In this document: piece after piece, positions 9,228-18,047 of the stretch | Layout: each line of letters begins with the position of its first letter | How positions within the stretch are numbered: the first letter of the stretch is position 1 | Assembly (NCBI GenBank): GCA_002162675.1 | Contig: MAAE01000030.1 | Location: 26,208 to 90,207, forward strand | Length of the DNA stretch: 64,000 nucleotides | Source: Colwellia sp. 39_35_sub15_T18 | Lineage (GTDB): Bacteria > Pseudomonadota > Gammaproteobacteria > Enterobacterales > Alteromonadaceae | Direction: 5' to 3' | Position numbers and translations under genes: made by a program | The notes under the pieces: generated by a model | What the model was told of the DNA's origin: nothing | Database searches by the model: none | The model's input: only the letters and a program-made list of their open reading frames with translations

Positions 9228-9261
9228 GTTCGATATGCGAACATTTGTTACTATATCGAAC
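9228..9261. promoter_or_regulatory. Two PcaR/IclR-type operator-like palindromes
   Basis: GTTCGATATGCGAAC (9228-9242) is a perfect 5-bp inverted repeat around a 5-base centre. GTTACTATATCGAAC (9247-9261) shares the right half CGAAC and lies 19 bp further on. From memory, the Pseudomonas PcaR site is close to GTTCGATAATCGCAC. They lie between divergent pcaI and the IclR gene. Confidence 0.6.
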
Positions 9262-9300
9262 ACTATGCATGAGTGTAGAATTAGGCTATTTAAATGTCAA

Positions 9301-9366
9301 ATGAAATGGCAATGAAATGGCAATGAAATGGCAATGAAATGGCAATGAAATGGCAATGAAATAGAG
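9301..9366. repeat. 11-bp tandem repeat, five perfect copies plus one decayed
   Basis: The unit ATGAAATGGCA repeats perfectly five times (9301-9355), and a sixth degenerate unit runs into the IclR gene leader. The period is about one helical turn. It sits 17 bases before the IclR start and next to the operator-like sites. Confidence 0.95.
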
Positions 9367-9382
9367 AGGAAGAACAAAAATA

Positions 9383-10180
9383 ATGACAGATAGAATCCAT
9401 TTGAATACTGAAATCAAATCAAGTGAATTAGTGCAGTCTTTGGTGAAGGGCTTAAGCGTTATTAAGGCTTTCAATCAACAAAGACCCAGCATGACGTTAT
9501 CAGAAGTGGCTAATGTAACTGGTTTTACGCGCGCTGCCAGCCGTCGATTTTTACTGACTTTAGTGAATGAAGGCTATGCCAAACAAACGGATAAACAGTT
9601 TTCATTAACAGCTAAAATATTAGATTTAGGTTTTTCATATCTATCAACACTTGATATTTGGCACAATGCCAAGCCTTTAATGACTGCCTTAGTTGAGCAA
9701 CTTAACGAGTCGTGCTCGGCAGCAGTACTTGATGGCAGTGATGTGGTTTATGTTGCCCGTGTTGCTACTACCAAGCGAATAATGTCTATCACCTTAAATG
9801 TAGGTACTCGCTTACCTGCTTTTGCAACGTCTATGGGGCGAGTGTTATTAGCTGATATGTCAGCGCCTGTGTTAGAAAACTTTTTAGATCATTGTCATTT
9901 TGAGCAATTTACCCAATATACCCTCACTGAAAAAAAGGCCTTGAAAGCTGAAATTGCGCAAGTAAAAGCACAAGGTTATGCCATGGTTGAGCAAGAATTA
10001 GAGCTTGGCTTAACGTCTATTTCTGTGCCTGTGCGTAATAATTACGGTTGTGGTAGCGGTGAGGTGATTGCTGCGCTTAATGTCAGTACCCACATGTCAC
10101 AAACAGCAAGGCAGCAAATAGTAGAAGAAATTCTGCCGGCTTTACAATTATGCGCTAAAAATGTTGAGCGCTTAGGCTAG
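9383..10180 (+). CDS. IclR-family regulator, PcaR-like
   Basis: A 265-residue regulator with an N-terminal winged HTH ('MTLSEVANVTGFTRAASRRFLLTLVNEGY' region, about residues 33-65; key residues TRAASRR) and a C-terminal effector domain ('FATSMGRVLLA' near 150). The TRAxxRR recognition helix is typical of the PcaR/PcaU/PobR group, which responds to beta-ketoadipate-type acids. It is divergent from the CoA-transferase operon, with palindromes between them, so it probably controls that operon and itself. A weak AGGAAG ribosome site precedes the ATG. Confidence 0.88.
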   Translation: MTDRIHLNTEIKSSELVQSLVKGLSVIKAFNQQRPSMTLSEVANVTGFTRAASRRFLLTLVNEGYAKQTDKQFSLTAKILDLGFSYLSTLDIWHNAKPLMTALVEQLNESCSAAVLDGSDVVYVARVATTKRIMSITLNVGTRLPAFATSMGRVLLADMSAPVLENFLDHCHFEQFTQYTLTEKKALKAEIAQVKAQGYAMVEQELELGLTSISVPVRNNYGCGSGEVIAALNVSTHMSQTARQQIVEEILPALQLCAKNVERLG

Positions 10181-10259
10181 TTCTGTAGAAAAACCGCTGG
10201 AGGCTAAGCAAAACTTATGATTTAATAACTGTTATTATTTACAGTGTTTGGTTTTTATT

Positions 10260-11576
10260 ATGACTGTTAACCTCAGCCAGCTTGACCCATTAGTTATTTT
10301 TGTTGTTTTTGGCTTAGTCTTTTTATTGTTAATGCTGTGGCACAGCTTTCGTCTTAGTCAACTTTCTCAGCTGGTACAGACTGCAACAGCTAACTTAGAT
10401 CTTTCAAGCAAAACAGAGCAAAGTTTACTAGCGCAATTGATGGAAAAACAGCAATTGCAGCTGCAAAATATATTCGAGCAGCAAATGGCTGATTTGCGTA
10501 TCAAGCTGCTCAGAGAGTTAAGTGGTCAGAAAGAGCAGCTAAACCAAAACCTAAGTCAGAGCCAAAATCAGGCATTAGATCAACTGATCAGCCACTTAAA
10601 TAAAGCTACACAAGCCAATAGAGAAGAGCTTGGCAAGTCACTTAGTCAAAGTAGTGAACAAATGGCTAAGCGTATCGATGCTTTAACTCAAAATACGGAT
10701 TTACGCCTAAAAGAAATCAGTAATGGTGTTGAAAAGCGCCTCAGTGAAGGCTTTGAAAAAACCACTAAAACCTTTAGCGATATTTTACAGCGCTTAGCAT
10801 TGATTGATGATGCTCAGAAAAAAATCACCGATCTCTCTAATAATGTGGTGAGCTTGCAAGAAGTGCTGAACGACAAACGCTCTCGTGGTGCTTTTGGCGA
10901 AGTGCAGCTTAATGGCTTAATTCGTAATGTTTTGCCCGAGCAAAGTTTTAAATTACAACACACCTTATCAAACGGAAAAATTGCTGACTGTGTATTATTT
11001 TTGCCTGACCCAACGGGCAATGTGGTTATAGATTCCAAGTTTCCGTTAGAAAATTATCGGACTATGATGGATATTGAGCAAGGTGAATTAGAGCGAAAAA
11101 CCGCCCAACGGCAATTTAAAATAGATATAAAAAAACATATCAACGATATTAGCGACAAATATTTAATTGATAAAGAAACCGCAGATGGCGCTATTATGTT
11201 TATTCCTGCCGAGGCTATTTTTGCAGAAATTCATGGTCATCAAAGTGACTTGGTTGACTACGCGAATAAAAAGCGAGTTTGGTTAGCCTCACCTACAACC
11301 TTAATGGCTATTTTAACCACCGCTCGTTCGGTACTTAAAGATGAAGCCACTCGCACTCAAATTCATATTATTCAAGCGCATTTATCGCATTTATCGCAAG
11401 ACTTTGAGCGTTTTAAAGGTCGATTTGCTAACTTAGCCAAGCATATAGATCAAGCCGCGAGTGATGTACAACAAATTCATACTTCAGCCAATAAAATATC
11501 TTCTCGTTTTGAAAAAATAGAGCAGGTAGAGCTGACAAAAGAAGCTGAAGCGTTAGAAGCTATTACTGACTCGTAA
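10260..11576 (+). CDS. rmuC: DNA recombination protein RmuC
   Basis: A protein of about 438 residues. An N-terminal membrane anchor (about residues 8-27) is followed by a long coiled coil (about 35-185) and the RmuC nuclease-like domain (about 195-390, with 'RGAFGEVQL', 'VIDSKFPLENY' and 'FIPAEAIFAEI'). RmuC limits inversions at short repeats and is predicted to be a nuclease. A TTG at 10248 would add four residues. The ATG at 10260 is preferred because the family normally starts just before the anchor. Confidence 0.93.
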   Translation: MTVNLSQLDPLVIFVVFGLVFLLLMLWHSFRLSQLSQLVQTATANLDLSSKTEQSLLAQLMEKQQLQLQNIFEQQMADLRIKLLRELSGQKEQLNQNLSQSQNQALDQLISHLNKATQANREELGKSLSQSSEQMAKRIDALTQNTDLRLKEISNGVEKRLSEGFEKTTKTFSDILQRLALIDDAQKKITDLSNNVVSLQEVLNDKRSRGAFGEVQLNGLIRNVLPEQSFKLQHTLSNGKIADCVLFLPDPTGNVVIDSKFPLENYRTMMDIEQGELERKTAQRQFKIDIKKHINDISDKYLIDKETADGAIMFIPAEAIFAEIHGHQSDLVDYANKKRVWLASPTTLMAILTTARSVLKDEATRTQIHIIQAHLSHLSQDFERFKGRFANLAKHIDQAASDVQQIHTSANKISSRFEKIEQVELTKEAEALEAITDS

Positions 11577-11629
11577 GAGCCTGATTTATAAGTCGCTTGT
11601 TTATTAGTTACAGTTATAATTTTTAACGG

Positions 11630-12964
11630 TTAAAAAGCAAGGTGAATAAAAACAACTATCAGTAAAGTAGGGCAAATGTAGCGTAAATAAAAACCAAACA
11701 GCTGTAATTTCTTATTGTTTTGTAATTGCGCTAAATCAGTTAATTTGTTGCCTCGATGCCATATCCAACCCACGACAATAAAATAAAATAGTGACATCAA
11801 CGGCTGTAAAATGGTGGTGAGTAGCTGAATAACCAAAGCAAAAATGACCTCAAAATTAATAATAATCAACATGCTGGCAATTAACACTAACAGCGATACG
11901 CCGTTGGTAGCATATTTTCGACTCATGCTTTTTGCTTCCACTAAATAAGCAACGACGACTTCAGTTGAAGAAATGGTTGAGGTAAGGGCGGCAATAGAGA
12001 GTAGGGTGAATAATGCAAAAGTGAGTAGTAAGCCGATAAAGCCAAAAGAGCTAAATAAAGAAGGTAAGATTTGAAAAATAAGTTGTCCTTGACCAATTAA
12101 TTTTCCATTTTCAAATACTTGCTGACCATGATGTAAAGCGACAAACAGTGCAGGAATAATCAATAAGCCAGCAATAAAAGCAATAAAAGTATCTAAGGCG
12201 GCAATAGAGAGTACAAGCTTGCCAATATCTTGATCTTTTTTCATATATGAGCCGTAAACCATCATGGCGCCAACGCCAATAGCGAGCGAGAAAAAGGCTT
12301 GCCCCATTGCGGCAATAATTAAGTTAGCATCGGTGATTTGGCTAAAGTCGGGGATCAGATAAAGCTCCACTCCCTTCATTGCTCCTTCTTGCTGCAAGAT
12401 ATAAATAATCAACCCTAATAACATCACCAGTAATAGTGGCATTAAACGTGATGACCAGCGTTCAATGCCGGCATGTACGCCTTGATGAACTATTGCAGCG
12501 GTGAGCACAATAAAAACGGGAGTAAAAATAATATTACGCAATGTACTAGAGCTTGCTAACCATGTAGAGCTTTCCGTTGAACCTAGCATTTGAGCTACAG
12601 GGCTTAAACTATGAGCTAGCATCCAACCAGCAACGATAGTATAAAAACTTAACATCATGAGCGCGCCAATTAAGCCAATAATGCCGGCACTTTCTCCAAT
12701 CTTGCCAAAGCGTTCGCCGCAGGCTTTTTTTAACGCTGCCACCGGGTTGGTTTGCATTTGATTACCAATATACACTTCTGCATACAGCGCAGGTAGCGCT
12801 AGCAATACGGTAACCACTAAATACACCAACAAAAATGCGCCACCACCGTTATTGGCAACTTGGGTTGGAAAGCCCCAAATATTGCCTAAACCAATGGCAG
12901 CGCCAGCAGAAGCAAGTACAAAGCCAAGACGAGAGTGAAAAGAGTCGCGAGTAGTAGAAGACAT
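11630..12964 (-). CDS. Sodium-dependent transporter, NSS/SNF family
   Basis: A 444-residue inner-membrane symporter with the NSS signature near the start: 'GFVLASAGAAIGLGNIWGFP', where the unwound TM1 binds Na+ and substrate. About 11-12 membrane segments are visible, as in bacterial LeuT and TnaT/MhsT relatives. Bacterial members usually import amino acids with sodium, which suits a marine cell. The substrate cannot be read from sequence. It converges on rmuC and no operon partner is present. Confidence 0.9.
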   Translation of the reverse strand: MSSTTRDSFHSRLGFVLASAGAAIGLGNIWGFPTQVANNGGGAFLLVYLVVTVLLALPALYAEVYIGNQMQTNPVAALKKACGERFGKIGESAGIIGLIGALMMLSFYTIVAGWMLAHSLSPVAQMLGSTESSTWLASSSTLRNIIFTPVFIVLTAAIVHQGVHAGIERWSSRLMPLLLVMLLGLIIYILQQEGAMKGVELYLIPDFSQITDANLIIAAMGQAFFSLAIGVGAMMVYGSYMKKDQDIGKLVLSIAALDTFIAFIAGLLIIPALFVALHHGQQVFENGKLIGQGQLIFQILPSLFSSFGFIGLLLTFALFTLLSIAALTSTISSTEVVVAYLVEAKSMSRKYATNGVSLLVLIASMLIIINFEVIFALVIQLLTTILQPLMSLFYFIVVGWIWHRGNKLTDLAQLQNNKKLQLFGFYLRYICPTLLIVVFIHLAF

Positions 12965-13366
12965 AGAGAAAAGTTATTATTTTTAGAGAGCTTAAGCTTA
13001 CCCAGTAATATGCCTTTAGGGAAGGGTAAAAGAAGTTTATGCGATAGAAAATACTTTCTTTGTTACAGCGTTTTTTCAAGACGGTATTCGGCAATAGCAA
13101 AGTTATAAGATATTTTACCGTGGGTACAAACATGTTCGCTAATTGCTTATGGCACGCGAATCATTCATTGCTTGGCGTGGGTTAAATTATATGATGAGCT
13201 CCGCAAAAACCGAACACAGTGCCTTTATAAATTTTCTCTCGATATAAAGCAAAAAAACTGTATCGCTATAGTGTCTACCAGCGCTGATTTTGCGGGTAAA
13301 CAAATATTTTAACCACTACAGATTAACAGGTGAAAATATTTAACTCATCAAGTGAAATTATCTCGT

Positions 13367-13395
13367 TTGCTGAGAGTAACTAAAAAACTTACTAT
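13367..13395 (+). promoter_or_regulatory. Sigma-70-type promoter of the candidate small RNA
   Basis: TTGCTG (13367-13372), a 17-base spacer and TACTAT (13390-13395). It predicts a start near 13402. Confidence 0.5.
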
Positions 13396-13401
13396 AAACT
13401 T

Positions 13402-13493
13402 GTTTTTTGAATCTCCCCAGATTCTTTCATAACACTTGTTCAATTTGTGTAATTTGTTCCATTTGAAGGACATCATTTGATGTCCTTTTTTTT
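13402..13493 (+). ncRNA. Candidate small RNA of about 92 nt
   Basis: The unit has a plausible promoter, an internal hairpin GAATCT-CCCC-AGATTC (13409-13424), an unpaired AU-rich middle, and a strong terminator hairpin (AAGGACATC/GATGTCCTT, 13466-13487) with eight T after it. No gene upstream on this strand needs that terminator. It matches no RNA family that I recognise. The alternative is an attenuator in the leader of the LysR gene, 160 bases on. Confidence 0.5.
13466..13493 (+). terminator. Orphan Rho-independent terminator
   Basis: Arms AAGGACATC/GATGTCCTT with an ATTT loop and a run of eight T. The nearest upstream gene points the other way. Confidence 0.85.
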
Positions 13494-13656
13494 ATGCTGA
13501 TTTATACGATAATTCTTTTAGTGCAAACAAACTAAAACAGTGCAACTTAAACGTTATAACTTATTTTTTATATGTTTATTTTGTTTTAAATTATGTGGTT
13601 ATGAATCGGTATGAGTATTGCTTTTCGTAACTGTCTTCATTAATGTATTTTAAAAT

Positions 13657-14544
13657 ATGCCTATTCAAACACCAATACGTGGTTTACGTTCATTCTGCGT
13701 AGCATCAAAATGTTTAAGCTTTAAACATGCAGCCGCACAATTGTTTTTAACACCGTCAGCAGTAAGTCATCAAATAAAACAGTTAGAAGAACAATTAGGC
13801 TTTGTACTCTTTAAACGAGGCACACGTTCAATTGAACTAACCAGCACAGGGAAACAGTTTTATCACGCTGTACAGCCTATTATTCATCAGCTTGAATCAA
13901 CCATTTCAGAGTTTACTCACAACCAGCAAAACAAAACGATTGTTGTCAGTTTGCCTGAATTTTTTGCCAGTGAGTTATTCATTCCTCGTTTAAGCGAATG
14001 GTCTGAGAAAAACCCAGAAATTAACCTTCAATTAGAAACCATAAAAGCCGGGGATAAGCCGTCACAAAGTGCGGATTTATCTATAGTACTTGCCAATGGA
14101 AAACCTAATGCGAGCATTGTTCATGAGTTATTTCCTGTTCGTTATGCACCTGCTTGTAATAAAAAGCTCTATAAAAAACTTAAAAATGTTGGAATTGCTG
14201 CCTTAAAGAATACTCCGCTAATTTTACATAGATCTCGCCCTTGGTCATGGCACCAATGGGCTGACAACGTGAGCGTCGATGACTTTGATCCGAAGCAAAT
14301 TATACAATTTGACAGTATGTTTGGTGTTGCTCGAGCGGCACAACAAGGCATGGGTATCGCTTTAGTGCCATTACCTATAAGTAAAACATGGTTTAGCGAA
14401 CGGTTATTAGTGAAGCTATTTGATGAAGAATTAAATACTAACGATAGATATTATTTAATTCAGCATGAAAATATGGAAAATAAAGTAGAGCTCACTTTGT
14501 TTGCTCATTGGGTTATAAAAACTTTCGCACACGAGCAAATATAA
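13657..14544 (+). CDS. LysR-family transcriptional regulator
   Basis: A 295-residue LTTR of the GcvA-like branch. The N-terminal HTH (about residues 8-66) shows 'FKHAAAQLFLTPSAVSHQIK' and 'LGFVLFKRG', and a substrate-binding domain of periplasmic-protein type follows (about 92-290, with 'RAAQQGMGIALVPL'). The target is not evident because no divergent gene is close. The upstream unit is a possible small RNA. Confidence 0.9.
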   Translation: MPIQTPIRGLRSFCVASKCLSFKHAAAQLFLTPSAVSHQIKQLEEQLGFVLFKRGTRSIELTSTGKQFYHAVQPIIHQLESTISEFTHNQQNKTIVVSLPEFFASELFIPRLSEWSEKNPEINLQLETIKAGDKPSQSADLSIVLANGKPNASIVHELFPVRYAPACNKKLYKKLKNVGIAALKNTPLILHRSRPWSWHQWADNVSVDDFDPKQIIQFDSMFGVARAAQQGMGIALVPLPISKTWFSERLLVKLFDEELNTNDRYYLIQHENMENKVELTLFAHWVIKTFAHEQI

Positions 14545-14799
14545 ATCTTCCTACTTATGGAATATCCCAGCATGGATGAAGTTTATTTGAACTTATGATG
14601 CGAATTATTGCTGTCGACTAGGATAGCTACTTGTTCAACAAAGATAATTTTATTAATAAACTTGTTCACTAGGCATTATCATTGTGCTGTTTATTAAATC
14701 ATTTAAAATGTTTATTTCGTCAGTTGTGCTTATCCAGCGTTAAATATTTTTGCTACAATTTGCTCTTTCCTGACAAGTATTGATAAGTATGAGATCTCT

Positions 14800-15471
14800 A
14801 TGGCAAATAGTAAGCTGCAATATAAAATTATCCCGGTAACGCCTTTTGAGCAAAACTGTACATTGTTTTGGTGTGATGAAACCAAGCAAGCCGCCGTGGT
14901 TGATCCCGGCGGTGATATTGAAAAAATAATTACGGCTATTGAAAGTCAAAAATTAACGTTGGAAAAAATATTAATTACCCATGCCCATATTGATCATGCG
15001 GGGGCAACTCATGCTTTAGCAACGCGTTTTAGCGTGCCTATTGAGGGGCCTCATAAAGAAGATCAATTTTGGATCGATTTAATTGAAGAGCAAAAGCAGC
15101 GCTTCGGTGGCGCTTTTTCTTATGCGAAAAAATTTACACCAAGCCGCTTTCTACAACAAGGTGACAGTGTTTCTTTTGGTAATATTATCCTAGAGGTTTA
15201 TTTCTGCCCCGGCCATACACCCGGTCATGTCATTTTCTTTCATCGCGATTCTAAGCTTGCTCAAGTGGGGGATGTACTTTTTTGTGGTTCTATTGGCAGA
15301 ACCGACTTTCCACGTGGTGATCATGCGACATTAATTGATTCTATCCGTAATAACTTATTTACCCTAGGGGATGATGTTCGTTTTATTCCAGGACATGGGC
15401 CAATGGGCACTTTAGGTCAAGAGCGACAAAGCAACCCTTATGTGAGTGATATCGCATTAGGACAGCGTTAA
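14800..15471 (+). CDS. MBL-fold metal-dependent hydrolase, YcbL type
   Basis: A 223-residue glyoxalase II-like metallo-beta-lactamase-fold protein. The metal motif THAHIDHAG is near residues 60-68, further ligands are in 'CPGHTPGHV' and 'VGDVLFCGSIGRTDFP', and the last His is in 'IPGHGPMG'. It is shorter than GloB and lacks its C-terminal substrate domain, as expected for YcbL, which has weak glyoxalase II activity. It is monocistronic, ending at a terminator shared with phaB. Confidence 0.87.
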   Translation: MANSKLQYKIIPVTPFEQNCTLFWCDETKQAAVVDPGGDIEKIITAIESQKLTLEKILITHAHIDHAGATHALATRFSVPIEGPHKEDQFWIDLIEEQKQRFGGAFSYAKKFTPSRFLQQGDSVSFGNIILEVYFCPGHTPGHVIFFHRDSKLAQVGDVLFCGSIGRTDFPRGDHATLIDSIRNNLFTLGDDVRFIPGHGPMGTLGQERQSNPYVSDIALGQR

Positions 15472-15512
15472 GAAATTAAGTATAGCTTTATTGATTTTGT
15501 CGTTGTAAATAA

Positions 15513-15540
15513 AAATGTAGGTGGTAATTCACCTACATTT
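15513..15540. terminator. Bidirectional terminator between the YcbL-type gene and phaB
   Basis: Perfect 11-bp arms AAATGTAGGTG/CACCTACATTT around GTAATT, with A- and T-rich flanks. It serves both convergent genes. Confidence 0.8.
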
Positions 15541-15582
15541 AAAACGTTCAAACCATATTAAAAAATATAGTGCCATGAATGT

Positions 15583-16305
15583 TTAGTACATGTGTTGTCC
15601 GCCATTAATCGACAGCGTAGAACCGGTAATGAAACTAGCATCATCAGAAACTAAAAATAAAACTGAGCGGGCAATATCTTCAGGTTGCCCTAAGCGACCG
15701 ACAGGTATTGTTTTGACAATTTTTGCTAAAACATCTTTCGGTACAGCACGAACCATATCAGTTTCTACGTAACCTGGGGCAATAGCGTTAACGGTAATGC
15801 CTTTGGCTGCACCTTCTTGAGCTAATGCTTTAGTAAAACCATGAATGCCTGATTTAGCTGCAGCATAGTTTACTTGTCCGTACTGGCCTGCTTGTCCGTT
15901 TACTGAGCCAATGTTAACAATACGGCCAAAATCTCTTGCACGCATCCCTCCAATTACTGCCCGAGCGGTATTGAAACATGAAGATAAATTAGTTTGTATA
16001 ACTTTATTCCATTGTTCAAAGTCCATACGGTGCATTGTGCCATCCCGTGTGATACCTGCGTTGTTAACTAGAACATCAATAGGCCCTACTTCATCTTCTA
16101 TTCTTTGAATGTGTGTTAATACACTTTCAATATCACTGACATCGAATTTTGATGTTTGAATACCTGTTCGTTCAGTAAACTCTTGAGCAGCTTGATCATT
16201 ACCCCCATAGTTAGCTATTACTGTATAACCATTTTCTTTCAACATCACGCTGATAGATTCACCTATGCCGCGTGTTCCACCTGTTACTAATGCTATCCGT
16301 TCCAT
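15583..16305 (-). CDS. phaB: Acetoacetyl-CoA reductase
   Basis: A 240-residue SDR enzyme that makes (R)-3-hydroxybutyryl-CoA, the PHB monomer, with NADPH. 'TGGTRGIGE', 'NNAGITRDGT', the catalytic Ser in 'NIGSVNGQ' and 'YAAAK' are PhaB-like, including the GQAGQYGQ stretch typical of this branch. AAGGAG precedes the ATG. It lies in the same locus as phaZ, phaC, phaR and the phasins but is separated from phaZ by 520 bases and a terminator. Confidence 0.92.
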   Translation of the reverse strand: MERIALVTGGTRGIGESISVMLKENGYTVIANYGGNDQAAQEFTERTGIQTSKFDVSDIESVLTHIQRIEDEVGPIDVLVNNAGITRDGTMHRMDFEQWNKVIQTNLSSCFNTARAVIGGMRARDFGRIVNIGSVNGQAGQYGQVNYAAAKSGIHGFTKALAQEGAAKGITVNAIAPGYVETDMVRAVPKDVLAKIVKTIPVGRLGQPEDIARSVLFLVSDDASFITGSTLSINGGQHMY

Positions 16306-16714
16306 AATTAAACTCCTTGGTGCTTAAAAAAATTACTGTGTAGAGGTTTTTAATCTGCTTACTGATAATGTTTTCATGTTCAAGATCAATCATATATCAA
16401 GCGTTATCATTCAACTAGAAAACTAAAGTCTAAAATTAATCTGAATTAAATTTCTATAATGGCACATACAATGAATTTTATTTTGGTGGGCTTGCTAAGT
16501 TACATCAATCAAGGTGTTTGCCTGTTTTTAAAGCAAAGCCTGACTGTTTATTGTACCGGGCTGTCTTATAGTATTTGGTTATAACGTATATTTATTGATC
16601 TTAATGGGGGGAAATTGTTCAAACCATGGCGCTAGATGGTGGCAGGGTGACAAAATAACGAGCGAGAGCTGTTAACCGTAGAGTTTATTGGTATTAAAAT
16701 GATTCTTGGTAATA

Positions 16715-16746
16715 AAAAAGTAGCTTGCTTAATCAAGCTACTTTTT
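16715..16746 (-). terminator. Terminator of phaZ
   Basis: A perfect 13-bp stem (AAAAAGTAGCTTG/CAAGCTACTTTTT) with a CTTAAT loop. On the reverse strand it ends in a T-rich run, about 80 bases past the phaZ stop. Confidence 0.8.
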
Positions 16747-16757
16747 ATTGTATTGTT

Positions 16758-16810
16758 TATACCCATGATACTTTCAGCTGAATCCTGCATCTTGTGGTAA
16801 AATGGGTATA
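16758..16810. repeat. Small element with 9-bp inverted ends
   Basis: TATACCCAT (16758-16766) and ATGGGTATA (16802-16810) enclose 35 bases containing CAGCTGAA and CATCTTGTGG. It looks like an interspersed palindromic element. Only one copy is seen in this window. Confidence 0.4.
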
Positions 16811-16826
16811 TGATAAAAACTACTGC

Positions 16827-18047
16827 TTAACCATTATGCTTGTTAATAAATTGGCTAATACTTGGGGCTATATTTTCACGGAAACCTGAGCCGCTAAAAG
16901 TACCGTAGTGACCGACACCTTCAAAGACTTCATGTAATTTAAGCTCCTTAGGTATATTTGAACACAAGGTTTGCGCCGCTTGTGTTTGACCTAATGAACA
17001 TATATCGTCCTTTTCGCCTTCAATAGTGTGTAGAGGCGTATTTGTTAATGCTTTTAAATCTATTAGCTCGCCTTGATAAGTCATTTTTCCATTCGCGAGG
17101 TCTTGATTGATAAAAACACGATCAATGGTTTCTAAAAAATAATCTGCATTTAAATCTAATACGGCTAAATATTCATCATAAAATGTTCGGTGACTGGCTG
17201 ACTTTTCATCGCGGCCATGAAAAACATCGCCTATATAGTCGCTATGCTTGTTAATATGACTGTCTATATTCATTGACATAAATGAACTTAATTGAATAAA
17301 ACCAGGATAAACCTTTCTACCAGCGCCAGCAAAACGCTCAGGTACTGTCATAATAACGTTATTCTCAAACCAATTTAGATCTTTACTGTTAGCATAAGCA
17401 TTAATCTCGTTAGGGTTTATGCTGGTATCAATTGGACCTGCCATGAGTGTTAGCGACTTAGGCGTAGCAGGATTATTTTCTTTCGCCATTATTGCTGTCG
17501 CAGCTAAGGCTTGTACGGTTGGTTGACATACCGCTAGCATGTGAGTGTTCTCACCTAGTTCATTCATAAAATCAATAAGGTAACTAATATAATCCTCAAA
17601 ACCAAAAACACCGTCCGACAAAGGAATATTTTTAGCATCAAGCCAATCGGTAATGTATATATCATGGTCGGTAACTAAAGATTTTACCGTGTCTTTTAAC
17701 AGCGTTGCATGATGTCCTGACAAAGGGGCAATGAGTAAAACTTTAGGTTGTTGAACGTCAGTATCACACTTGAAATTAATTAAATTACAAAAAGGTTTGG
17801 AGACAATAACTTCTTCTGTAACCTTTACTTCTTTCCCTTCGATACAGGTAGCTTTAATATCAAAAGGAAGCTTTTTATAAACTTTAGTTTGGTGGTAAGC
17901 GCTATCAAGGCCTGCTTTAATGCCTTTTCCTAATAATGTATCAGAAAATGGATTACCGGGATGCGATATTAATTTCTGGCTCATTGCTATGAAGCCACTC
18001 ATCATTTCAGCTGAACGACTATAAAAGTCGTATGTTTGGTACATCAT
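16827..18047 (-). CDS. phaZ: Intracellular PHA depolymerase
   Basis: A 406-residue alpha/beta hydrolase that mobilises stored polyhydroxybutyrate. It has the PhaZ pattern in which the nucleophile is a cysteine (about residue 174, 'AVCQPTVQ'), with 'LIAPLSGHHATLL' near residue 105 and the terminal His in 'GVGHYGTFSG' near 388. Length matches intracellular PhaZ1-type enzymes. It is divergent from the synthase gene phaC, so breakdown and synthesis share one control region containing a large inverted repeat. Confidence 0.93.
   Translation of the reverse strand: MMYQTYDFYSRSAEMMSGFIAMSQKLISHPGNPFSDTLLGKGIKAGLDSAYHQTKVYKKLPFDIKATCIEGKEVKVTEEVIVSKPFCNLINFKCDTDVQQPKVLLIAPLSGHHATLLKDTVKSLVTDHDIYITDWLDAKNIPLSDGVFGFEDYISYLIDFMNELGENTHMLAVCQPTVQALAATAIMAKENNPATPKSLTLMAGPIDTSINPNEINAYANSKDLNWFENNVIMTVPERFAGAGRKVYPGFIQLSSFMSMNIDSHINKHSDYIGDVFHGRDEKSASHRTFYDEYLAVLDLNADYFLETIDRVFINQDLANGKMTYQGELIDLKALTNTPLHTIEGEKDDICSLGQTQAAQTLCSNIPKELKLHEVFEGVGHYGTFSGSGFRENIAPSISQFINKHNG

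Larger units (their letters stand above)
12965..13656. other. 692-bp intergenic region between the transporter and LysR genes
   Basis: No ORF with good coding features is seen. The left half holds only the transporter leader on the reverse strand. The right half contains a promoter, two hairpins and a terminator that together look like a small RNA gene, annotated separately. Confidence 0.6.
16306..16826. other. 521-bp region between phaB and phaZ
   Basis: No convincing gene. It holds the phaB leader, the phaZ terminator (16715-16746) and a 53-bp element bounded by 9-bp inverted repeats (16758-16810). A 36-codon ATG frame at 16470 lacks a ribosome site. Confidence 0.6.

Noticed and set aside
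9286..9474. Reverse open frame through the 11-bp tandem repeat
   Set aside because: It is open only because the repeat lacks stops in that frame. The protein would be repeated hydrophobic S-L-P-F-H units, and the IclR gene start overlaps it.
16470..16580. 36-codon ATG frame between phaB and phaZ
   Set aside because: No ribosome site, no recognisable family, and codon use unlike the neighbours.
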